DNA of 64,000 nt from Alphaproteobacteria bacterium. Its GTDB lineage: Bacteria; Pseudomonadota; Alphaproteobacteria; Micropepsales; Micropepsaceae. Made by a program: the position numbers and the translations under genes. The number at the start of each line of letters is the position of its first letter. The first letter of the stretch is position 1. Location: the NCBI GenBank assembly GCA_028871345.1, contig JAGWNK010000012.1, forward strand, positions 27,704 through 91,703, given 5' to 3'. The notes below the pieces were generated by a model, which made no database searches, was not told the origin of the DNA, and saw only the letters and a program-made list of their open reading frames with translations. This document shows, piece after piece, positions 9,365 through 17,866 of this stretch.

Positions 9365-9678
9365 CCACGGCCGCCGAGGTCAAAGAAGCGCTGAAACAGG
9401 TGATCGATCCCGAACTTGGATACAACATCGTGGACCTCGGCCTCGTTTACGACGTCGACGTCGACTGCGATCTGGTCCGCATTCTGCTCACCACGACAAC
9501 CAAGGGCTGCCCTGCCACGGAATTCATCCGAAGCGGTGTCGAAGATTGCGCTGCTGGCGTCGCCGCCAAGGTCGAGGTCACCATGACCTGGGACCCACCG
9601 TGGACTCCCGAAAAGATGAGCGATATGGCCAAGGAGCATTTCGGGGTGTCCACGGAACGCACGAGCGCGTGGCGGTGA
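9361..9678 (+). CDS. MIP18/DUF59-family iron-sulfur assembly-type protein
   Basis: A 105-residue protein of the MIP18/SufT/PaaD group. It has VKEALKQVIDPELGYNIVDLGLVYD and the cysteine-bearing TTTTKGCPATEFI, then a short WDPPWTPEKMS tail. These families help deliver or mature Fe-S or other metal centres. Here it lies in a four-base-overlap chain between DUF2249 genes. That suggests a factor that assembles or repairs metal centres damaged by NO, which is inference. Both ends overlap their neighbours by ATGA or GTGA. Confidence 0.88.
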   Translation: MTTAAEVKEALKQVIDPELGYNIVDLGLVYDVDVDCDLVRILLTTTTKGCPATEFIRSGVEDCAAGVAAKVEVTMTWDPPWTPEKMSDMAKEHFGVSTERTSAWR

Positions 9679-10133
9679 ACATCGCTGCTCCCCGGCCAGA
9701 AACACCGTCTTTGCGGGCACTCAACCGGCTCTTCATCGAGGCGCTTCGGGCGCTGCACGCGCGCGGCGAGGGGGACTTCGCATGCCGCCTTGCCGCGAAA
9801 GCCTGGAGTGTCTCGCGCACGTCATGTCCGGCGGAGGCCGACAGGCTGACCGCGACCCTGCACGTTCTAGTTCGTCCACTAAAGAAGGAGAAGTCCATGT
9901 CAGAACCCCAACAACTCGATGTCCGCCGGCTGCCGCCGCCGCAACGCCATGCGCTGATCTTCGAGACCTGCGGCAAGCTCGGTGCCGGCGATGCCGTCAT
10001 GCTCGTCAATGACCACGATCCTAAGCCGCTCTACTACCAGTTCGAGGCAGAGCATCCTGGTCGCTTCGGCTGGGAATATGTCGAGGCGGGGCCCGAAGTG
10101 TGGAAGGTCCGCATCAGCCGCAAGGCTGCGTAG
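9675..10133 (+). CDS. Small helical domain fused to DUF2249, copy 3, with a strong internal start
   Basis: An open frame of 152 residues starts at GTG 9675, overlapping the upstream stop as GTGA. Residues 1-73 are a helical segment (LNRLFIEALRALHARG, then ACRLAAKAWS). Residues 75-152 are a complete DUF2249 domain (LDVRRLPPPQRHALIFE). An in-frame ATG at 9897, residue 75, is preceded by AAGGAGAAG at ideal spacing. Translation could therefore yield both the fusion and a free DUF2249 protein. Elsewhere the two parts may be separate genes; here no stop divides them. Confidence 0.8.
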   Translation: MNIAAPRPETPSLRALNRLFIEALRALHARGEGDFACRLAAKAWSVSRTSCPAEADRLTATLHVLVRPLKKEKSMSEPQQLDVRRLPPPQRHALIFETCGKLGAGDAVMLVNDHDPKPLYYQFEAEHPGRFGWEYVEAGPEVWKVRISRKAA

Positions 10134-10297
10134 AAGCCCGACGTCGGCACGCATTCGCAGAAGCCCGAATCCTCCTCCATGGTTGCCAATGCGAAGTGCG
10201 TGCCGGCGGCGCGGGCCATGCCGCGGTGCATGGTGCGAGGCAAGTGACCCCATAATCGTCTTTGACGGCGGCACCGCCTCGAAAGGCCAACGAACGC

Positions 10298-10762
10298 ATG
10301 CGACTTACGCTGCAGACCGACTACGCGCTGCGGATACTTATGTTTGCTGGTATCAGGGGCGATGCTTTGTCGACGATCGACGAGATCGTGACACGTTTCG
10401 ACATCTCCCGGGGTCATGCCATGAAGGTCGTCCATCGCCTCGGTCAGAAGGGCTATCTCAGGACGGTCCGCGGCAAGAACGGCGGCATGCGCCTGGCGCG
10501 GATTCCCTCGCAGATCAATGTCGGTGCCGTCGTCCGTGACATGGAGGGGGAACTGGGCGTTCTGGGCTGTTTGCAGGACGAGAAGGAATTCTGCCGCATC
10601 CAGACCTGTTGCGTTCTGCGCGGCGCGCTGCATGAGGCGACCAAAGCCTTCCTCACCGCCCTCGACGTCCTAACCATCGCAGACCTCATCAAGCCACACC
10701 GGTCGATGACCAAGCTCCTCGATCTCGATCGCTCGATCGTACGATCTTCCAGACTGCGTTAG
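10298..10762 (+). CDS. nsrR: Rrf2-family, NsrR-like nitric-oxide-sensing repressor
   Basis: A 154-residue Rrf2 winged-helix regulator starting MRLTLQTDYALRILM, the classic family start. An ATG at 10262 would add 12 unconserved residues. The cluster cysteines GCLQDEKEFCRIQTCC match the three-cysteine pattern of NsrR, which holds an Fe-S cluster destroyed by NO. It stands between the DUF2249 genes and the NO reductase, as expected for a local NO-responsive repressor. A close paralogue lies at 57933. NsrR is the best call, though IscR/RirA-like relatives share the fold. Confidence 0.87.
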   Translation: MRLTLQTDYALRILMFAGIRGDALSTIDEIVTRFDISRGHAMKVVHRLGQKGYLRTVRGKNGGMRLARIPSQINVGAVVRDMEGELGVLGCLQDEKEFCRIQTCCVLRGALHEATKAFLTALDVLTIADLIKPHRSMTKLLDLDRSIVRSSRLR

Positions 10763-10896
10763 CTGAGGGAACTGCGTCGTCGATACGCTGCCCATGCGCG
10801 ATGCGGACCTCCTGACGTGTTCCACTTGCCGCTGGTCGATCAGCGGATTAGCCTTTTGCAGCTTCGCAGCACTCGTTTCCTGCCAGGAGGGATGTC

Positions 10897-13215
10897 ATGG
10901 CTGTTGATATCGAGAACGTTTCGCCAGCCCCGTACGACCCCGTCAGCAACGTGCTCAAATGGATTCTGCTCGCCGTCGCTGTTCTGACCTTTGCCCTCAT
11001 GGCTTGGGCGACCTGGATCACGTATCGCCTCGCGCCGCCGCAGCCGGACCGCTTCGTAACGCGCGACGGCGCGCAGCTGATGTCGGCCAGCGACATCCTT
11101 GCCGGAAAGGCCGGGTTCCAGAAGGCCGACCTGATGGACTACGGCAGCCTATATGGCATGGGCTCGTATTACGGTGAGGATTACACGGCCTCGGTACTGG
11201 TGCGTTTGGCAACGCAAACCCAGGAACATCTCGCGCTTCACGCCACCGGACGCTCCTATGACCGCTTGACGGAGTTGGCGCGCGCGCCGCTCGATACCGA
11301 GATGCGCGCCGAACTGCAGCACATCGATCTGACGAAACCGGTCGTGGTGCTGCCCGATGCGCTGGCAGCAGCGCTCCGAGACGAGCAGGCCGAGCTGACC
11401 TCGGTGCTCAATACCGCGAATCCAACCCTGGGCTGGACTCCGGCCTACAGCCTCACGGGTGATGACGGCCTGCACACGGCCGACTTCCTTATCTATTCCG
11501 CGCTGACGACCGTGGCGCGCCGTCCGGGCGTGAGCTGGTCGTGGACCGAGAATTGGCCTTACGAACCGCTGGTAGGCAACACGCCGACCACCAACACGTT
11601 CCGCTGGACCTGGATCAGCTTCTGCTTCACCTTCCTGATGTTCGGTGTGGTGCTCTTCATCTACGAGTTCTGGCTCAACAACCCCGATGAAGCGCCCATG
11701 GATCCGGTGCTCGCGAATTTCGGGCCGCTCACCGCAAGCCAGCGTCGCATCGGCAAGTACTTCCTGATCGTGGCACTGGTGCTGCTGCTGCAGATCGTTG
11801 CCGGCACGATCATGGCGCATTCCTATTATGATCGCACCAGCTTCTACGGCATTGATATCAACCGCTGGTTCCCGTTCAATTTCCTCCGCGACGTGCACAT
11901 CCAGTCACCGATCATCTGGATCGGATTGTCGTGGATTGGCGCCGGCTTGTTCCTCGCGCCGGCGATCGCCGGCGGCCGCGAGGCCCGCGGGCAAGGCATG
12001 CTTGTCGACTTCCTCTTCTGGGTGACGCTGATCGTGGTCGCCGGAGCGCTTCTGGGCGACTACTTCGGAATCATGGGCGGCATCCGGAAGGGTTGGTTCT
12101 GGTTCGGCAACCAGGGCCTTTCCTACATCCAGCTCGGGCGCGCCTGGCAGATCGGCTTCTTCGCCGGCCTGTTATTATGGAGCATTCTGGTGTTTCGCGC
12201 CCTTTGGCCGTCACGCGAATCCCTGGCGCTTGCGACGCGGCAGTTCTGGACCGGTCGCATCCGCCTCGAAAACCTGATCTGGGCGTCGACCATCAACATC
12301 GCAGTCCTCTACGCCTTCGGCATGATACCGCTGACCGGCATTGAAAAGTCCTTCACCATCACCGATTTCTGGCGTTGGTGGGTGGTGCATCTCTGGGTCG
12401 AGCAGTCGTTCGAATTTTTTGCGGCCGCAATCAGCGCCTATCTGTTGATGGCCGTCGGTCTCGTGTCGCGCAAGCTCGCCGAAAGGGCCGTCTATTTCGA
12501 GCTCATCCTGATCTTTCTGGGCGGCGTCATCGGCACCGGCCATCACATCTACTGGGCGGGAGGGCCCAGCATGTGGGTACCCATGGGCAGCATGTTTTCC
12601 TTCATCGAAGTGTTGCCGCTCGTCCTTCTCATCATCGAGGCAATCAACCATTACCGGCTCATCCGCGGACGGGCGCAGTTCCACTACGGCGTTGCCTATA
12701 CCTACATCATCGGCGCCGCGTTCTGGAATTTCGTGGGAGCCGGTGTGTTCGGCGGCGGCACGCTCAATGCGCCGCTCGTCAACTATTACGAGCACGGCAC
12801 GTTCCTGACCCTCAACCACGCTCACACGGCATTGTTCGGGGCGTTTGGCCTGTTGGCGATCGGGCTGGTCTATTTCTGCCTGCGCTATGCCGCAAGCGAG
12901 CGCGGCGTCTTCACGGAGCGCAACGGCATAATTGCCTTCTGGTTGTACAACGCGGGTCTGGTGCTGTGGATCGTCCTCAACTTCTTCCCCATCGGCTGGC
13001 CGCAGCTTGATGCGGTATTCGAGCACGGTCTCGCATATGCCCGCAGTACCGACTTCTACGACAAGACTCTACTGTGGCAGTGGATGCGCCTGCCCGGCGA
13101 CGTGGTGTTTGCGGCCGGCGCTCTGCTGATGGCGTGGGACTTCTTCATCAAGTTGGGTCCGCTCCTGCCCCGGTTTCTGCGATGGCGGCAGGCCGAGACT
13201 CAGCCGGCTGAGTGA
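10897..13215 (+). CDS. norZ: Quinol-dependent nitric oxide reductase (single-subunit qNOR)
   Basis: A 772-residue membrane enzyme reducing two NO to N2O with electrons from quinol. The N-terminal helix and ~200-residue periplasmic extension are typical of qNOR rather than cytochrome-c-dependent NorB, and no norC gene is nearby. Metal ligands are in place: His334 and His643 for the low-spin heme, His641 for heme b3, and His498, His549 and His550 for FeB. Glu502 in HLWVEQSFEF is the conserved FeB-site glutamate. A good ribosome site (CCAGGAGGG) precedes the ATG. With no nitrite reductase in view, detoxification rather than full denitrification is the simpler reading. Confidence 0.95.
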   Translation: MAVDIENVSPAPYDPVSNVLKWILLAVAVLTFALMAWATWITYRLAPPQPDRFVTRDGAQLMSASDILAGKAGFQKADLMDYGSLYGMGSYYGEDYTASVLVRLATQTQEHLALHATGRSYDRLTELARAPLDTEMRAELQHIDLTKPVVVLPDALAAALRDEQAELTSVLNTANPTLGWTPAYSLTGDDGLHTADFLIYSALTTVARRPGVSWSWTENWPYEPLVGNTPTTNTFRWTWISFCFTFLMFGVVLFIYEFWLNNPDEAPMDPVLANFGPLTASQRRIGKYFLIVALVLLLQIVAGTIMAHSYYDRTSFYGIDINRWFPFNFLRDVHIQSPIIWIGLSWIGAGLFLAPAIAGGREARGQGMLVDFLFWVTLIVVAGALLGDYFGIMGGIRKGWFWFGNQGLSYIQLGRAWQIGFFAGLLLWSILVFRALWPSRESLALATRQFWTGRIRLENLIWASTINIAVLYAFGMIPLTGIEKSFTITDFWRWWVVHLWVEQSFEFFAAAISAYLLMAVGLVSRKLAERAVYFELILIFLGGVIGTGHHIYWAGGPSMWVPMGSMFSFIEVLPLVLLIIEAINHYRLIRGRAQFHYGVAYTYIIGAAFWNFVGAGVFGGGTLNAPLVNYYEHGTFLTLNHAHTALFGAFGLLAIGLVYFCLRYAASERGVFTERNGIIAFWLYNAGLVLWIVLNFFPIGWPQLDAVFEHGLAYARSTDFYDKTLLWQWMRLPGDVVFAAGALLMAWDFFIKLGPLLPRFLRWRQAETQPAE

Positions 13216-13283
13216 CCGGACAAAGGCCAAGCCGTCATGCGACGGGAAATTGCATCGGCGGTCGGCGTGGGCGCTGCGCCGGC

Positions 13284-15674
13284 CTATCCCATGACGACGA
13301 CGACATCGTTGATGCTGCCCGCCGCCTGCTGAGCGACTACCGGGCCGGCCGGCAGGCCGTTCAGCGTGATCGCCGCAACGCCCCGGCACACGCCGTGTGG
13401 ATTGCGAACCTCGATGCGGTAGACAGCATCCCGCCAGCGGCGCGCCACGCTGAAGCCTTGCCAATGTGGCGGGATGCACGGATCGATGATCAGCGCCGCA
13501 AAACCCGGCCGGACGCCGAGGATCCACTTGGTCACCGCCGTGTAATTCCAGCCGGCGCTGCCCGTCAGCCAGGGATGGCGCGCGCGTCCGTGGGCCTTGT
13601 GTTCTGCGCCATAGATGAACTGGCAATAGCTGTAGGGTTCGGCCTGACGGATCTCGATCTTGTCGTTCTGATCGTAGGGCAGCAGGGCGTCGTAGAAGCG
13701 TAGCGCGCGTTCGCCCTGACCGAGCTTGGCTGCCGCGATCACGGCCCAGGGATTGGGATGGCTGAAGATCGCGCCATTCTCCTTGATGCCTTTGTAGACG
13801 CGGCCCATGAATCCGATCTCGTCGTTGGGCTTGGAGAAGCTGGGCTGCAGCAGGTGAAGGCCCCAGGGGGTGTAAAGCAGCTCATCCATCGCCGCCACGG
13901 CGCTTTCGGCCCTCTCCGGCGCCGCAACGCCCGAGAGCACGGCCCAGGTGTTGCTCTCGATGAAGATCTTGGCTTCCTCATTGGCCTCGGTGCCGATCTT
14001 GAGACCGGAAGCGGTGGTGCCGCGGGCATACCATTTGCCGTCCCAAAGCTCGCGCTCGCAGGCGGCGCGGACGCGGTCGGCGAGGATGCGGTATTCTTCC
14101 GCGTCGGCTCGGCGGCCCAGATGCTCTGCTGCTTCCACGAAACTGAGCAGCGCCCAGTGATGCAGGAAACTGACCATGGCGCTCTCACCGCCGCCGAGAT
14201 TGAGGCAGTCGTTCCAGTCGGCGCGCAACCCGAGGCAAATGCCGGACGGCCCCACCTGCTTGGCGCTGAAGTCGAGGCCCGCCTTGATGTGTTCCCACAC
14301 GGTGGCTTCGCCCGCGTCGGCATAAGGCACGACCTCGTCGAAGAAGCCCGTGTCGCCCGTCTCCTTGACGTATTCGCAGATCGAAGGGATCAGCCACAAG
14401 TGATCGTCGGAGCACGCGTGGTCGAGGCCGTGGATGTAGCTCGATTTAGCCGGCGCGTGCGCGATGGTTGGGCTCTTGAACGTCGGTTTCTCGCCAGGCT
14501 TGAACCAGTCCGGATTGAACAGGTGCAGGCCATAGCCGGCGCTGACTTGGCCGTGCAGGAGTTCTCCGATACGCTCCTTGACCTTGGCGGGGCTGGTGTG
14601 GGGCACCGCCATGATGTCCTGGCCAGTGTCGCGATATCCCAGCCCGGTGCGTCCGCCCACTTCGATGAAGCTGGCGAAACGGCTCCAGTGCACGCAGGTT
14701 TCGGCCTGGTACAGCGTCCAGATGTTGGCCATGGTATCGAGGCCCGGGTGCGGGGTCTTGGCTTGGAAGACCGCGCATTTCTCATCCCAGTAATGCCTCA
14801 GGTCGGCGAATGCGGCGTCGACGTTGGCGAGCTTGGAATACTTTTCCCTCTTCTGCAGGCCGACGGAGCGGTTGCCGTACCCCGTGAGGAAGATGAGGCG
14901 CCTTTCCTCGCCAGGCTGCAGCACGATCCGCTTGTGCAGGCTGGCACAATGGTTGCCCGTCAGCTCCTCGCTGCCGCTGCAGCGTCCCCGTTCTACCGCC
15001 ACCGGATTGCGCTCGGTGCGATACGGCCCGACCCAGTTTTCGCGCACGCTGTCGAAGCCGTCCGGCCAGAAACTGGCCGCGTGGTAGTGGTAGGTCCACG
15101 GCTCGTAGTGGAAATCGTATTCGATGACGCCCTCGGCATAGCTCGAGCCCGAGGCGTAGAGCGACATCTGCAGGTTCTGATTGTCGATCTCGATGTGGTG
15201 AAAACTCCACTCGAGATAGCTGAAGGCGCTGATCGTGCGGGGCCGCTCCGACGTGTTCTTGATGCGAACATCCCAGATCTCGACGTCGTCCTCGCACGTG
15301 ATGAAGATGAGTTGCTCTGCTTCAATGCCGTTGTAGGCGGCGCGATAGCGCGAATAGGAAAGGCCGTGCCGGCACTCGTACTTCGCCTTGTTCAACGGCT
15401 TTCCGATCGGCTGCCAGGAGACCGACCAGTAATCGCCTTCCTCGTCGTCGCGCAGATAGACCCAGTGTCCAGGCCAGTCCATCGGCACGCCGTTGGGGCG
15501 GAACTTGGTGATGCGCCCATGCTCGGCATCGCGATAGAAGCTGTAGCCACCGGCCACCTGGCTGAGGACGGCGCACATCTTGCTAACCCCGATGTAGTTC
15601 GTCCAGGAAACCGGCGTGTCGACATGGTCGATCACGTATTCGCGGGCCACGTCGTCGAAGTATCCGTAACGCAT
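13284..15674 (-). CDS. chbP: N,N'-diacetylchitobiose phosphorylase (GH94)
   Basis: A 796-residue GH94 enzyme that phosphorolyses (GlcNAc)2 to GlcNAc-1-phosphate and GlcNAc. The start MRYGYFDDVAREYVIDHVDT, the ASFIEVGGRTGLGYRDT segment and the catalytic-acid region RADWNDCLNLGGGES (Asp489) closely follow Vibrio chitobiose phosphorylases, as recalled. There is no signal peptide, so it acts in the cytoplasm. It is the last gene of the minus-strand chitin operon, 7 bases after the mutase fusion that consumes its product. That context fits chitobiose rather than cellobiose. Confidence 0.93.
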   Translation of the reverse strand: MRYGYFDDVAREYVIDHVDTPVSWTNYIGVSKMCAVLSQVAGGYSFYRDAEHGRITKFRPNGVPMDWPGHWVYLRDDEEGDYWSVSWQPIGKPLNKAKYECRHGLSYSRYRAAYNGIEAEQLIFITCEDDVEIWDVRIKNTSERPRTISAFSYLEWSFHHIEIDNQNLQMSLYASGSSYAEGVIEYDFHYEPWTYHYHAASFWPDGFDSVRENWVGPYRTERNPVAVERGRCSGSEELTGNHCASLHKRIVLQPGEERRLIFLTGYGNRSVGLQKREKYSKLANVDAAFADLRHYWDEKCAVFQAKTPHPGLDTMANIWTLYQAETCVHWSRFASFIEVGGRTGLGYRDTGQDIMAVPHTSPAKVKERIGELLHGQVSAGYGLHLFNPDWFKPGEKPTFKSPTIAHAPAKSSYIHGLDHACSDDHLWLIPSICEYVKETGDTGFFDEVVPYADAGEATVWEHIKAGLDFSAKQVGPSGICLGLRADWNDCLNLGGGESAMVSFLHHWALLSFVEAAEHLGRRADAEEYRILADRVRAACERELWDGKWYARGTTASGLKIGTEANEEAKIFIESNTWAVLSGVAAPERAESAVAAMDELLYTPWGLHLLQPSFSKPNDEIGFMGRVYKGIKENGAIFSHPNPWAVIAAAKLGQGERALRFYDALLPYDQNDKIEIRQAEPYSYCQFIYGAEHKAHGRARHPWLTGSAGWNYTAVTKWILGVRPGFAALIIDPCIPPHWQGFSVARRWRDAVYRIEVRNPHGVCRGVAAITLNGLPAGPVVAQQAAGSINDVVVVMG

Positions 15675-15681
15675 TCAGTCC

Positions 15682-17865
15682 TCAGTTCTTGGCGGAGACG
15701 AACTGCTTCAGCCAACTGACGAGGGCCTGCGCCTTCTCGAGTGTGTCCGCTTCGGCCGCCAGGCGCAACACCGGCTCCGTGCCGCTGAAACGCAGCTGGG
15801 CCCAGTTGTCGTTCTCCAGATAGAGTTTGGTGCCATCGATATGGGTGACACGTTCCACTTTGTGGCCCGCGATCTCCTTGCACGGTGTCTTCTTGAGCCG
15901 TCGGGGTATGGCGATCTTCATCTCCGGAGTCGCCGGCAGCGTCTCCTCCGCGCCGTAAAGACGCCCCGTAAGCGCCCACACCTGCTCCTGCAGCTCGCTG
16001 ATCTTGAGCTTGGTGCGCGCCACCATCTCGACCACGATGGCCGAGGCGAAGATGCCGTCCTTGCCAAGGATGTGGCCGCGGATGGTGAGCCCGCCGCTCG
16101 ACTCACCGCCCAGCAGGGCATTGTGTTCCGTCATGCCGGCGGCGATGTGCTTGAAGCCCACAGGAGTTTCGATGCACTTCTCACCCAGAACACGGGCCAG
16201 ACGGTCCAGAATGTGCGTGGTCGAGAGGTTGCGGACCACGCCGCCCTTCTCGCCGCGCACCTCGTGCAGGTACCAGTAGAGCAGCACGAGAACGTCGTTG
16301 AACGAGATGTAGCGACCCGTCTCGTCAAGGATGGCAATGCGGTCGGCGTCTCCGTCCATGGCAAGCCCCAGATCGTAGTGCGCCTGTTGCATGACGTTTA
16401 TCAGATCGCGCATCGCCTCATGGTCCGGCGCCGGGCTGCGGCCCCCGAACAGCGGATTGTGGCGGTTATGTATGAAGTGCACGCGGCAGCGCGCTTCGGT
16501 CAAAACCGTCTCCAGCGTCAATTGGCCCACGCCATACATAGGGTCGACGATCAGCCTGAGGCCCGCCTTGCGGATGGCCTCCATATCGATCAGCTTCTCG
16601 ACCGCGTCGACATATTGGTTGGTGAAGTCGCGGATCTGAACGACGCCCGTCTCGAGCGCCAAGTCGAGCTCCAGCTTGATCACATCCGTAGTCGCCAGCG
16701 CGTTGGTCTCCGCCGAGATCGACTTGGTCTCGTTGTCTAGCAGCAGCGACCCGTCGCCGTGGAACACCTTCAGTCCATTCCATTCCGGCGGGTTGTGGCT
16801 GGCGGTGAAGGCCAGGCCGTAGGCGCTGCCGAGGAGCGCCGTCGCATAGTTGATGAGAGGGGTCGGCGCGTCCTCGTTGCACAGGATGGCCGCGATGTTG
16901 TTGCCGGCGAAGACCTCGCAGGCAGCTTCGGCGGCCTGGCGACTGAGGAAGCGGCGGTCGTAACCCACGATCACGCCCTTCTTCTCCTCGCCGCGGCGGG
17001 TGATCTCATTGGCCAGCGCCTGGCACAGCCGGCGCACGTTGTGCATCGTGAAGCCTTCGCCGATGATGGCCCGCCAGCCGCCTGTGCCGAATGCGACCTC
17101 GTTCTCCTCCTCCTGCCTGCGCGGGCGGAAGATGCGTTTCTGCAGGATGAAGGCGGCCTGTTCCAAATCCTGGGCGTCGTTGATGCCGCGCACCTCGTCC
17201 GGGTCGGACAGCTGATAGCTGTCGACCTTGAGGCCGGTGCGCAGGAGCTGCTGCACGCAGTCGGTGAGGCGCAGTTCGCCCTCGATGCGGCGGTTGAGGC
17301 CTTGCAGGGCCTCGAGGATTGTGGCGGCCTTCACCACATAGGCACCGACGTTCAGCTCGCGGATGGCCTTGACCTCGCTCGACGCCTCCGACTGTTCGAC
17401 GATGTCCAGAATCTTGCCGGATGCGTCGCGCACCACGCGTCCGTACGGCAGGTCGTGATTCACGTTGGCAGTAAGAAGCGTCAGGTTGGCGCGCTTGAGA
17501 CGATGGCGGTTGAGAAGTCCGCGCAAGGTCGCGGCGCGCAGCAGCGGCGTGTCGCCGTAGAGAATCAGAAGATCGCCGTCATAGCCAGTGAGGGCGTCGG
17601 CAGCCTGCAGCACGGCATGCCCAGTACCGAGCGGCTCCTCCTGGATGACATAGGTGGGCTCCCAACCCAGCACCTTCTGGATCGATTTCAGCGAAGCCGG
17701 CGCCGCCACCACGATGAGGTTGGTCGGCAACGCGAGCCCGCGGAGGTTCTGCGCCACGTGGCCAAGCACGGTGGATTCGCCCAGGGGCTGAAGCTCAAGC
17801 GGGCCACCTCCCGGAACCGACTTTTGTCCCGCGGCAAGGATGAGTACTTTGAGGGACGCAGGCAT
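15682..17865 (-). CDS. Nucleotidyltransferase-phosphohexomutase fusion (GlcNAc-1-P processing)
   Basis: A 727-residue fusion. Residues 1-~245 are a GlmU-type nucleotidyltransferase domain with LAAG at the start and LILYGDTPLL. However, the usual GTRM phosphate-binding segment is replaced by KSVPGGG and lacks the arginine. Residues ~255-727 are a complete alpha-D-phosphohexomutase with active Ser356 (TASHNPPEWNG), metal loop DGDADR, sugar loop GGESSGG and phosphate loop RFSGTEP. Beside chitobiose phosphorylase, the mutase half most likely converts GlcNAc-1-P to GlcNAc-6-P. The N-terminal half may make UDP-GlcNAc or may only bind. One base separates it from the permease gene. Confidence 0.88.
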   Translation of the reverse strand: MPASLKVLILAAGQKSVPGGGPLELQPLGESTVLGHVAQNLRGLALPTNLIVVAAPASLKSIQKVLGWEPTYVIQEEPLGTGHAVLQAADALTGYDGDLLILYGDTPLLRAATLRGLLNRHRLKRANLTLLTANVNHDLPYGRVVRDASGKILDIVEQSEASSEVKAIRELNVGAYVVKAATILEALQGLNRRIEGELRLTDCVQQLLRTGLKVDSYQLSDPDEVRGINDAQDLEQAAFILQKRIFRPRRQEEENEVAFGTGGWRAIIGEGFTMHNVRRLCQALANEITRRGEEKKGVIVGYDRRFLSRQAAEAACEVFAGNNIAAILCNEDAPTPLINYATALLGSAYGLAFTASHNPPEWNGLKVFHGDGSLLLDNETKSISAETNALATTDVIKLELDLALETGVVQIRDFTNQYVDAVEKLIDMEAIRKAGLRLIVDPMYGVGQLTLETVLTEARCRVHFIHNRHNPLFGGRSPAPDHEAMRDLINVMQQAHYDLGLAMDGDADRIAILDETGRYISFNDVLVLLYWYLHEVRGEKGGVVRNLSTTHILDRLARVLGEKCIETPVGFKHIAAGMTEHNALLGGESSGGLTIRGHILGKDGIFASAIVVEMVARTKLKISELQEQVWALTGRLYGAEETLPATPEMKIAIPRRLKKTPCKEIAGHKVERVTHIDGTKLYLENDNWAQLRFSGTEPVLRLAAEADTLEKAQALVSWLKQFVSAKN

Positions 17866-17866
17866 G

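Noticed and set aside
13216..13283. A terminator between the convergent qNOR and phosphorylase genes
   Set aside because: GC-rich sequence, but no stem followed by a T-run on either strand.
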